64,000 nucleotides of DNA from Gracilariopsis chorda (Eukaryota > Rhodophyta > Florideophyceae > Gracilariales > Gracilariaceae): NCBI GenBank assembly GCA_003194525.1, contig NBIV01000230.1, forward strand, positions 1 through 64,000, given 5' to 3'. Each line of letters opens with the position of its first letter. Within the stretch, counting starts at the first letter, position 1. This document shows, piece after piece, positions 33,510 to 42,853 of the stretch. Below the pieces are notes generated by a model, which did no database searches, was not told the origin of the DNA, and saw only the letters and a list, made by a program, of their open reading frames with translations. The position numbers were made by a program, and so were the translations under genes.

Positions 33510-33851
33510 CTATGGATGGGAATGCTTCACTGCATTTCCGCTTGCAGGCCACTCACTCGGCAACGAGTATACCAGGTCCACCCAAGACATGTCCGCTCCC
33601 ATAGCCAGCTCTCCTGACGTACTTAAGCCAGCTGGAAGCTTGTCAGGATTCTTATCGTCAAAGCTTCCTGCGGTTCGCTGCTCCTCTGCCTCGTCTTCCT
33701 CATCATCCACAAAGTCCTCCTGAGCTTCATCCTTGCTTGACTCGAGCACAATGATCTCCTGTGCTGTCAACCACCTCTTCAAATCTCTCCTTTCCATACT
33801 ACGCAGCACCTCCACCACCTCCTGCAAGATACCAAAGCCAGGTCGCTTCAC
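33510..33851 (-). CDS. Acidic ORF between ParB-like and oxygenase-like genes
   Basis: Same reading frame as both neighbours, bounded by TGA (33879) and TAG (33510). It contains a helical basic part (EVLRSMERRDLKRWLTAQEI) and an acidic stretch (DFVDDEEDEAEEQ). There is no ATG near the start, so it is more likely an extra exon of the ParB-like gene (a 75-bp GTGAAG...TTGCAG segment at the junction would remove the stop in frame) or read-through of a broken gene than a gene of its own. Nothing recognised. Confidence 0.4.
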   Translation of the reverse strand: MKRPGFGILQEVVEVLRSMERRDLKRWLTAQEIIVLESSKDEAQEDFVDDEEDEAEEQRTAGSFDDKNPDKLPAGLSTSGELAMGADMSWVDLVYSLPSEWPASGNAVKHSHP

Positions 33852-33878
33852 ACCAGGTGCAGTCGGCTTACGATTCGA

Positions 33879-36068
33879 TCATCTCTGCCTCTTCACCGGT
33901 GGCTCAAAATCAACTGACTCTTCATCTTCATCTTCGTCCAGGACCTCCACTTTAAGCTTCTTTGATATTCGTTTACTTCTTCGAGCCTCCTGGTCAGCGT
34001 TTGAAGGGTCCTGAGCAGCTTCCTCATTCAGACCAAGCAACTCGATCACGTCCACATCGGCCGCAGAGGGAGCAGCAGCAGTAGCATCCTGTCCCTGCAT
34101 GCCCGACAAAGCGCTGGACAACGTCCTACGAACCTCTTTCACCTTATTACTCACTCTGGACTCTATTGAACTGCGTTTCCCTTTCGTATACCACTTCCCC
34201 AGACGAGATATGATATACTTTGACACAGTCTGGTCAGAATCGCCGATGGTAACCGTGGTATTCATCACTTCCTGTACATTCTTTTTCTCCTTCATGGAAC
34301 TCCTCAGCTCACTGCAAATGTCATACGTTCTAGAAGCGCAGTCGAAGAAGTACTTTCGGAAATCCTCAAACGGTCCCATCTTCACAGTGGCCACCGACCT
34401 CACCCGAACATGCGCCTGTAGACATTGCATAGTAAAAAGAAACTTATCCCCTGACATTCCAAGCAGAATATCACTAGACACATGAGTGATTCCAATTTGA
34501 GGCGTCTCCTGCCACACCACATCGAAGAACTCTAACAGACCGGGATTACGCACAAACTTCAGAGCAAGAGCAGAATGGCGATTGAAATGACGTATCTTCC
34601 CTTCTTTCCCCTTCGTCTCACTGCTCCACAACACCCCCGTGATTTGGCTTGGTTTAGGCTTCGACAACTCATACCCATCCTGCTCTACGGCATTACGAAT
34701 AAACGAAACAGCAGTGTGAATCTTATCTTCGAAGGACATCACCAGAATATTGGAGCTCAAATCATTCAACGTCTTCCCCAGCCACAACACCTCATTCAAT
34801 GTCATTCTCTGGCCATCGTTCCGTTCCCAAAGCGTGACGTTCAAACCAGCAGTAATCCGTGCCCATCTCGCACCATCCTGCTCGAGGTCCAGTAGAACAA
34901 TCACTCGATGGAAGCCGTCCACCAAAACCACAGGAACAATCAAACGCCCACTTGCATCAATAGCGTCACGAACCGGCACATCCTCCAACAGGGCCACCGC
35001 AATCGACCCAAGAGAAGGGAGCCATCCGAATTTCCTCAGTTTGTTCGAATTATCTCGAAGATGTTTGTCATTCTTCGAACGAACCATGTTCTTCGGAAAT
35101 CGAATGTTGTGGATATCGATTACGCAATTGTGCTGGTCATAATCATCTCGATTGATGTCTAAGACCCCCAAGCTGTTATCCACCTCTTCCGAAGGAACAG
35201 CATCACTGTCATCATATAAAACCCTCTCCTCCGGATCAAGATCGTTCCTGGAGAGTACAGGGACCTCTATGACGTCATCATCGGAGCTTGCTTCGATTAT
35301 AGGGCCTCCTCGGTTTCCAGAGCCGCCCGCGAGATCACCTGAGGTTCCTCCACCGCTCTGACGGGTTTTCACCGGAGCCTCTCCACCGCTCTCAAGGCTC
35401 TTCACCGGCGCTTTGGTCACCAAAATGCTTGATGGTGTACCAGCAACAGCGGGAAGGCGCTTGACTTGTCTTGCAGTGGTCCTGGAAGCTGTATTTCTGT
35501 GTACAGTCTTCACATTTGCTCCTGACTGCGGTGGAACCGACTCATTCCCCTCTCCGCCTTCATTTTTGACACTCATCATCGCAGTTTCCCATGCATATAA
35601 ACCCGCTGAAACCATCTCCTTCAAAGTTGCGGGCGGTTCCTCGGGACCCCCAAAAACATAAGGGTACTTCTCATCTTGGTGTGACGAAATATTTGTCTTA
35701 AAGATACCCACCAAGTCCTCTCCAGGTCTCTACGTAGAGGACAGGAGATGGTTGTGTAGAGAACGACAGAGTCTCGTCCCCAGCCCCCCAGCAACCCCCA
35801 CACCGCGCAATTTGGCCTCTCCTAACGTCACCTTCGCATCACTACCCCCAACTCGTACGAACAGATTGACCTCCGCATCGCCCTTATGCACCTGAACCGT
35901 ATTGACCCCAATTGATGGCTCAGGGTGGCTGGCAGTTCGTGTGGCGCCCCGGCTCTTCGCTTTGCCTCGCGTGGTCAGCATGTCAATAACACGTCTCTTC
36001 GGCGAAATAGGCTTCCTCGGAGTCCGTTTCCGTGATGACGCGTTTATCTTAAACCCAGTGGAATCCAT
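33879..36068 (-). CDS. ParB/sulfiredoxin-like domain protein of the transposon
   Basis: ATG at 36068. The N terminus is basic and NLS-like (SSRKRTPRKPISPKRR). An in-frame TAG at 35730 may sit in a short intron; after it a 611-residue frame continues. The core resembles ParB N-terminal/Srx domains: IDIHNIRFPKNMVRSKND, LRKFGWLP and the box VDGFHRVIVLLDL, comparable to the G-x-R/H-R nucleotide-binding box of ParB. A long helical region follows (DKIHTAVSFIRNAVEQDGYE), then an acidic/basic tail with KRISKKLKVE. ParB-type domains bind and hydrolyse CTP or act as nucleases. Here a role in element segregation, DNA sliding or guidance of the modification enzymes is inference. It is transcribed away from the methyltransferase gene, across the palindrome pair. 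Confidence 0.6.
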
Positions 36069-36127
36069 GGCTGAGTACTTCAAAGGTCGCGCTTGCGTTT
36101 TCTTGGCACCCGCTGACGTCGAATGTT

Positions 36128-36452
36128 CCCGTGATCACGTATGCTTGGTTCCAAAGAGATGGACGTAAGCACCATATATCGTTTTCAAGACGTTTCATGA
36201 CATCCATTATCGTCAACGTAGCATCCCTGCAATTCCCCTCCCAATTACTTGCATTGCAAAAAGAATTTGATAATTTTTTGGTCGAGGACCATGGTCCAAG
36301 TTGTCGCGGTGCTCCATCGCGAACACGATGGAGCGCCAGGAGGCGAAATTTTAATTAAAATTCATGCCTGGCGCTCCATCGTAATCGCGATGGAGCACCA
36401 TGACATCTCGGACCACAGACCTCGACTAAAAACGAAGAGAAACATAATCCGT
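36128..36452. repeat. Tandem palindromic unit, copy 1
   Basis: Direct repeat of 36614-36938 (offset about 486 bp). Its right half is a ~147-bp imperfect palindrome (36281-36427) centred on AATTTTAATTAAAATT. Each arm contains its own small hairpin (GCTCCATCG...CGATGGAGC at 36311-36334 and again at 36373-36396), so single strands could fold into a cross shape. Confidence 0.8.
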
Positions 36453-36613
36453 GGCAACTAAGCCAAAAGCAACTTGCGCATTCTTCGCACCCGCATTCGT
36501 TGCGTCAGTTTGGGCGATTGAAAACTTCTATTGAACACGAAGAACAACTTTTTGTTGTCAAACAAAGCACCGGAGTGGTCGTATCCAAAAGTGTTACCCC
36601 TTTCTTTTGAAGC
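36453..36613. other. Spacer between the two palindromic units
   Basis: About 160 bp of unique sequence; no feature seen. Confidence 0.4.
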
Positions 36614-36938
36614 TCCCATGATCACGCCTGCTTGGTTCCAAAGAGATGGATGTAAGCACTATATATCGTTTTCAAGACGTTTCATGACATCCATCCGTCG
36701 TTATCGTAGCATCCCTGCAATTCCCCTCCCAATTACTTGCATTGCAAAAAACATTTGATAGTTTTTTGGTTGAGGACCATGGTCCGAGGTGTCGCGGTGC
36801 TCCATGGCGAACATGATGGAGCGCCAGGCATGAATTTAATTAGAATTTCGCGTCCTGGCGCTCCATCGTGTTCCGGATGGAGCACCATGACACCTCGGAC
36901 CACGGTCCTCGACCAAAATCGAAAAGAAACATAATCCG
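36614..36938. repeat. Tandem palindromic unit, copy 2
   Basis: Contains the palindrome 36768-36914 centred on an AATTTAATT core, with arms starting GTTGAGGACCATGGTCCGAG and nested GCTCCAT...ATGGAGC hairpins. Base changes in one arm are often matched in the other. It ends 22 bp before the methyltransferase ATG, so it probably contains that promoter. Confidence 0.8.
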
Positions 36939-36959
36939 GAGGAAACGGGTTAATTCAAG

Positions 36960-39900
36960 ATGCACGGAACCGGAGAAGAGCTTATTGATGCTTATCTTGC
37001 AGTTCGTGATGACTACGCAGCGACGAGGCAAAATGTGGATGAGCCGAGATGTTTGAAGCACACCGACTTTGTGGAGTTCGCGGTACAAAGTCGCAACGTT
37101 CATGACTCTGCCAATAAAATGTTTCTCACTCTCATCGGACCGGATTACATCTCGTATTCGGACTCCGAGCTCTGTAACATGTCTCTCAGAGGCCCTCCAC
37201 GTCAACTCTATCTTATGGCAAGAGTGGTGGACGTAAAGGACCGTGAAGAAGACAGGCGTGTAAGGGACCTTTGGAAGGTTTATTGTAAAAGGGAAGGGCT
37301 TAAAGGAATTCCCCGTAACGTGTTGCATCTGTCTTTTGCAAGTCCCGTGTTCTGGGAGCAACCGAGAAATCTTCCGCTTTCCACACAGATCCTTGCACCG
37401 ACTTTGAAATGGTCATTGGGTTGTCTATGGTGCAACAGATTGCCGTGGATAAGAAAGGAAGTGGTAGGAAGAGGAAAAGAGGCATGGCAGCTAAGAAGTT
37501 CTCGAAAGTGAGTTTGTCGGACATGACTCAGAGTAAGAGAGTCGGGTTTGGTGTGCAGCTGGTGACCAGGGCTTGGGATTGTTTCGCCCAATTCCTCGGG
37601 TTTCCCAACGTTGAGGTTATGATCTTGCCCTACATTCGACTCGACTATATCAGTGTAGTCTTCACCAATATCGCACAACGCTCCATGGGCTTCCAACACA
37701 AAGATTGTTCCAAACAGTTTGTGGAGTAGAAGAACGTCACCACCGTAGAAGAAAACGTTACCTAATGGGCATGGAATCTGCCGGACCCAGTGGATAGAGC
37801 GCTTCGACTTTTTGCCAAAGAATACCTTGGTGACCTTTCTAATGTGGTGGTACAAGAGAAACTGTTCGACATCTCTGCTCCCAGCAAATAGGATGCCCTC
37901 AAAAGGTTCATCATCACGAGAACGAGACATTTCCCTCTGCGGTTTGAGAACTTTAGTGAATCTCTTGTCACTACGGTTCAAGAGGCCATAAAGCCTCTGA
38001 AGCTCATTGCATTGCATGGAAGCAATGTCAAAGTACATCAAGCTGTGAAACCAGAGCCCGCAGAAGACGTTGACATCATTATGGAGCTGGTAGAAACTGG
38101 TACGGCTGGTGGTGGGAACGAACGTGCTGAGGGTGTGGAAGGTGGTGATCAGGGTGAGTCGGAAGAAGTGGAAGAGATAGAGATGGTAGAGGATGCGGAA
38201 CGTGGTACTGCGGAACGTGGTACTGCACCAAAGGCCACTGAAGGACTGCAGACAACAGCTTTGTCGCAGAACTTATCGTATGATGTCGAAGGCACGGGGA
38301 TTCGTGCACCACCGTACCCTACGACTTTGGATGATGTGATAGCTTACAAGTATTGTGAGAAGGAGATGTCCCGCAACTTCCATCTCCACAACTGCAAGTG
38401 CAAAAATCTCATCGAAGTTGACGACAACAAGTCTGGCGAAAGCGAGGTATCTATTGAAGGAAGGGTACAGTTCCTGCTTTCCGATCCGCCATATGGGATT
38501 CATTCTGAGCGTCGTCTGGAGAACAGCGAACACGATATTCTGATCGAGAAGGGCATAAGCAGGTCAGCGAGGAGGTCTTCAAAGCTTCTACGTCCTGGTG
38601 GACATATTATACAGTTCTGCTCATGGGATCAGGTACCGTTGTGGCGGGATGTGCTACGGAAAGTTACCTACATGGATGACTCTGATACGAAGCGTTACTC
38701 TTTTGTCGTCGACGAACAGCCCCTCCATTTCGTACGGTCTTTAGGTAATACGACGGGTAACGTTGGGAGATGAAGTTGCCGGTTGCACCGGACGACAGAA
38801 TACGCTGTACATGATGTTCGTTGTGGAGTTCCTTATGCACAAAAGCACCGGATGGTCAACTATGAGAACTTCAATTATGTTGCTTCACGATATCCAGCGT
38901 ATCATGCAATCATGGATCAGGTGCCGCCGATGTCAAATAGTGAGATGCTCATGTGGTCTGTGAAAAACCCGGATGGGAAGTACACGAGGAAGAGGGTGCG
39001 ACCGGAACAGAAGTGTAGGGCACTGTTGGAAGAGCTGATTTGCAGGTTCAGTCACCCAGGAGACCTCGTGGTAGACATGTTTGCCGGAACGTTCTCGACA
39101 GCGATGGCGTGCATGGAACTGCCCAAGCATCGGAAGTTTGTGGGGTGTGAACCAGACAAAGCTTGCTTTGAACACGCCAGGCATGCCGTTATTGTTCGCT
39201 TCGCTTCCATAATACGGGAAGGACACACGGATATTGAGAAGAGCCAGGAGCTTCGAAAGAACGCCAATTGTGTTTCCTCTGCATTCCCAATGGGAAGAAG
39301 CAGACACACCGTGTTATGGAGGGCTGTTGACGGATTTCCACCCTACCAAATTCTTCCCCCACACCTTGTCGATTTTCTCTCCACTTTTTGGCAAAGTGAA
39401 ATTCTAGGGATTTTGGGAAGGAAGAAAGCTGTGGATGGATGGCCGAGGGAGCTGCAGGGAAGAATGAATCTGGAAAACAAAAAGTCTCTATTGGCAGTGG
39501 AGGCTGTGCAATATGGGTTGCGAGTGGGCAAGTCTACTATTCGTCACGGAAAGGCTGGTGTTGGAGTGTTTGCAACTCGTCGAATTACTGCAGGCGAGGT
39601 AGTGTGCTATTTCTACGGGACGTTGGTTTATCATGACGTTTCGAATCGGAAAGAAGTGCACAAGACCTACGGGGAGGGAGTCATGGGTGTCACGAAGGAT
39701 CGCTTCCGGAAGTATGCGGTGGAGATAGAAGTCTACGGTCAACAGTTCCAATCACTTCCGCATCGAAAACAGCTGACGAATTGGCATGGAAAACAAGCAA
39801 ACCCCATTTTTTGGGTGGTTACTGCCCTTTTTTGTATTGCGGGGTATATCAACGATCCAAAGTACGTGGAAGGGGATAAACAGTTAGATGCCATGGTGGA

Positions 39901-40112
39901 TGGCCTCGTGAAAAAAAAGGGAGGCTAATGTGCGAATGAAACGGACACCGGGAGTAGGACGAACACCAGGGGGAATAACGGACTACAAACTTATTAAGAT
40001 GGAGGCGGCAGCCAACATAGAGCAAGGAGAGGAACTCTTCGCCGGATACGGTGATGTTTATAACTGGCAAACCCATTTGAATGTGGAGGATGGAACGATA
40101 GTCATTGATTAG
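36960..40112 (+). pseudogene. DNA amino-methyltransferase fused to a SET domain
   Basis: ATG at 36960. An N-terminal region of unknown fold is broken by a frame change near 37395; from there one frame runs to 39928. A 73-bp intron (37726-37798, GTAGAA...GGATAG) fits the protein; one TAG near 37900 looks like a nonsense change and a TGA at 38771 may lie in a ~54-bp intron. Cys-rich HNCKC precedes motif IV DPPY (38483). Motif I DMFAGTFST (39074) follows, the IV-then-I order of beta-class N6-adenine/N4-cytosine methyltransferases. Next comes a SET-like domain from about 39545 (GKAGVGVFATRRITAGEVV ... YINDP), ending after a shift at an eight-A run with IEQGEELFAGYG. The usual NHS motif of SET is not evident. 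Likely nuclear: modifies DNA and perhaps histones at the element. Confidence 0.75.
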
Positions 40113-40409
40113 TTTGTTGTTATAAACCTTTGTCCACAGATTGGGTAAATGGCAACGTTTATTATTTGAACGGATGTGTAGTCCTAACTTAGGAGAACAT
40201 CACTTTTCAGTAAGGATAGAAGATACAAAGCGATATAGATTTGACACAGAAACGTCCATTTTCGGTACCACGGAGGATTGTATTCTCAAGATTTCACAAA
40301 AAACAAAGATTTTTGTGCGCATTGGGTGGCGAGATTTTCCCGGACAACACAGGGCGTGCGCCATTCCAGAGCGTCACTAGCCACTTGCGCAAGAGTTTTG
40401 ACTCCAAGA

Positions 40410-41309
40410 ATGGCGCCGAAGGGAAAAGAGCGAGGCCCGGCAAGGGGTGGTGCGGCGAGTGCGCCTAAGACGCGGCGAAAGGCTATTGAGGAGCGAACTG
40501 CAAGTGGAACGAAATCGAAGTCATGTGTTCCCAGGAGCGGATTATCGGGGAGGAGGTCAGGAGAAGGTGCTGCGAAGAGAGGGGGAAGAGGTGGGGCAAA
40601 GAACGTCGGATACGAGCGCACGACGAGTGAGCGCACAACGAGTGAGAATTTGAAGGCTGATGGCCATGCGCATGTAGCACGCAGGAGAGATTCGGTTCGG
40701 GGACAGCGATCTATGCCTAGGTCTGGTGGTGGGGTGGAGGGTAAGAAAGGGTCTGTTGCTAGGAGGAGAGAAGAGGTACCACATCACGGAGGGTTGAAAG
40801 CAAATGTGCGGGTCGAAGACCGAAATAAAGATGAAGAAATGCCGGAAAGGAAACAAATGGAAGAGGCAGTTGCGCTGAAGAGAGGTGGAGCCCCACGGGG
40901 AAATCAATATGGAGTACAGGTAAATGTCCCTTTGGTAGAGAGTGATGGGGACGAAGAGGATCACATTGTGAAGGGGAGATGGACGAGAGAGAGAATAAAG
41001 GAAGGATTGGAACGCCGCTCTGATTTAAAGGAGACGAGAGAAGTGGAAGAAGTGGTCAGAGCGACGGATGGAATACAGGAAGCATCGAAAAGCCGAGAAC
41101 GTACGAGCACCCCGGTACGGGCGCGAAAGGTGCAAATGGCTCAAGACTTGGAAAGTGATAAAGGACGCATAACGCCGCGGACTCCGGAAGGAATGCCAAA
41201 GAGGAAACGAAGTGTTCATCGGTCGCCAAGTGAGCCTGTTCAGGAGCGACGGCTGCCTGTCAATATTTTGGGAGATGCAGGGAATGACGACATCTGTGTG
41301 ATGTCTTGA
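40410..41309 (+). CDS. Basic, disordered protein of the transposon (299 aa)
   Basis: ATG at 40410 (context AAGAATGGCG). The whole length is Arg/Lys/Gly/Glu-rich and low in hydrophobic residues (APKGKERGPARGGAAS, RTTSERTTSE), with short helix-like stretches near the C terminus (RWTRERIKEGLERRSDLKET). Probably intrinsically disordered, with several NLS-like clusters (PKRKRSVHR), so a DNA- or RNA-coating role is possible. The next ORF continues in the same frame after TGA at 41307 and begins like a coiled coil, so the two may once have been one protein. No family recognised. Confidence 0.5.
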   Translation: MAPKGKERGPARGGAASAPKTRRKAIEERTASGTKSKSCVPRSGLSGRRSGEGAAKRGGRGGAKNVGYERTTSERTTSENLKADGHAHVARRRDSVRGQRSMPRSGGGVEGKKGSVARRREEVPHHGGLKANVRVEDRNKDEEMPERKQMEEAVALKRGGAPRGNQYGVQVNVPLVESDGDEEDHIVKGRWTRERIKEGLERRSDLKETREVEEVVRATDGIQEASKSRERTSTPVRARKVQMAQDLESDKGRITPRTPEGMPKRKRSVHRSPSEPVQERRLPVNILGDAGNDDICVMS

Positions 41310-41324
41310 TCTTCGTTAGTTGAA

Positions 41325-42133
41325 AGGGTCAATGAGTTCAAGGCAGAACTCGGGCAGATCAAAGGGGACCACTGCAGCCTAAAGATGTCGCTGAAGCTGA
41401 CGCAAGAGGAACTGAAGAGGATGAGAGAAGAGATGAGCGAGAAGAATTTGCTGATAGATAGCTTACGGGAAGGGATGAAGGTGAGACGAGGGGAGAGAAA
41501 GGGATCTGAAGGCGAAAAGGAATTGCGAGGGCGTAAGAAGTATGTGGTTGATGTGCAAGAGGGTTTTATGGGTTTTCCAGGGTATTATATGATAGGTTGT
41601 TGTACTATGCGAAGGTGGAGGTATCGGAGCTTTGTTTCAATTCGAAGGGTGTGGAAAAGAACTGGACGAATCGATGCGAAGTATTGGGGAAGGGAAAAGA
41701 GGGGAATGTGTTTGTTGTGGGAGGAAAGGAGATTGTACCTCGATGTCCGTTTGACATTGCGTCTGAGATGAGGTCATACACGCCTTCGTCGCGAGGAGGA
41801 AGTAATGAACTATTGAAGTACTTGGTTGGCGTTGAGATTAAGGGGGGGAGATGGGAGTCGATTCGTGAAGCGAGTAGGAAGGATCAATACGTGCGGGAGG
41901 TTGTTGCGCACAGGTGTTTGAGGCAACCTATGAAGCGGAAGTTGAGTGATGTGATTGGGGTTCGGAAGCGTGTGGCACGGGACAAAATGTTTTCGTTGCT
42001 TGGATATGACTTGATAGCCAGACGTGTGAGACCGCGAGAGGGGACGGGGCTAGACATTGAGTTGAAGAAGCAGTTAGAGGAAGTAAAGAAGAAGTTCAAG
42101 GAGGATGGGGAGGCGAAGAGCGGTAGTTTATAA
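41325..42133 (+). pseudogene. Coiled-coil protein with unknown C-terminal domain (one frameshift)
   Basis: The first frame (to about 41575) is a coiled coil (TQEELKRMREEMSEKNLLID) then a basic hinge. The frame changes at CCAGGGT near 41580 and continues in 41597-42133 with a folded-looking domain (CEVLGKGKEGNVFVVGGKEI, FDIASEMRSY, GGRWESIREASRKDQYVREV) and a Lys/Glu-rich helical tail. Spacing of helices around a conserved Arg/Lys face is reminiscent of small DNA-binding modules, but I cannot name the family. It sits between the basic ORF and the 42143 ORF in the same direction. Confidence 0.45.
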
Positions 42134-42142
42134 TCTTGGAGG

Positions 42143-42718
42143 ATGAAAACAATCGAAGATCTTACGTATTCTGGATTTCAGGTTGCTGAGCGGCTGGGAG
42201 AGTTTAGTGAAGGGGACATGTACTTCAAGAACGGGGCTGCGGTGGAGGTGTTGGAAGAAGTCATGGGATATGAGGTGGGAACGGAAAGGGAGGGAAAGAT
42301 GGAGTACGTTGATGGGACAGTGATGCATTTGGCTCGTTTGGATGCGTGGATCGGATGTGTTTTGACGGCAATGGACACAGATGTGGGGCGTGGAGGAATA
42401 CGGAAGTTGTTATTTTCTACGTTGTACGGTGAGTATCTTCCGCTCGCGGTAGAGAATATACTTGGTGTGGGGTGGGAGAGGGTGAGAGAGCTACATCATG
42501 AAGAATTGGGGAATGAAGGTTGCGATGAGCGTGACCGGTGTTGTATAGCTGGCAATGGGGATAGAGAAGCGACGGTAGCGCTGTGGATACCATCGAAGTG
42601 GAAGGTATACTTGGCCGTGAAGGATGAATACTTTTTGGGACATATGACGAAACGGCTGGGAGGGGTGCTGGACTGTCATGTTGCTGCGTGTCAGCCAGAA
42701 GATGTGTGGATGGGATGA
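42143..42718 (+). CDS. Unknown protein, 191 aa, transposon cargo
   Basis: Intact ATG-initiated ORF, nine bases after the previous stop. Mixed alpha/beta composition with YFKNGAAVEVLEEVMGYEV, VMHLARLDAWIGCVLTAMDTD, an acidic/Cys segment (EGCDERDRCC) and a C-terminal FLGHMTKRLGGVLDCHVAAC block. No signal peptide or transmembrane segment. No family recognised. It is one of few cargo genes without frame damage. It converges on the transposase gene, whose 3' end lies 136 bp away. Confidence 0.55.
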   Translation: MKTIEDLTYSGFQVAERLGEFSEGDMYFKNGAAVEVLEEVMGYEVGTEREGKMEYVDGTVMHLARLDAWIGCVLTAMDTDVGRGGIRKLLFSTLYGEYLPLAVENILGVGWERVRELHHEELGNEGCDERDRCCIAGNGDREATVALWIPSKWKVYLAVKDEYFLGHMTKRLGGVLDCHVAACQPEDVWMG

Positions 42719-42853
42719 AGAGGTTGGTCAAAGAGAGTTGAGATGTTCGGAGAGTTGAGGCGACGTATCATGTCGAGGCGCAGTGGGAGGAAGGTCTGGG
42801 AGGTTATGAAGAACAAGTTGAAGAAGAATAGTGTTACTGGTGGATCGGGTGGT

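Noticed and set aside
36960..40112. Bacterial contamination as the source of the methyltransferase gene
   Set aside because: It sits inside defined transposon ends, is followed by a eukaryotic SET-like domain, and fits short spliceosomal introns.
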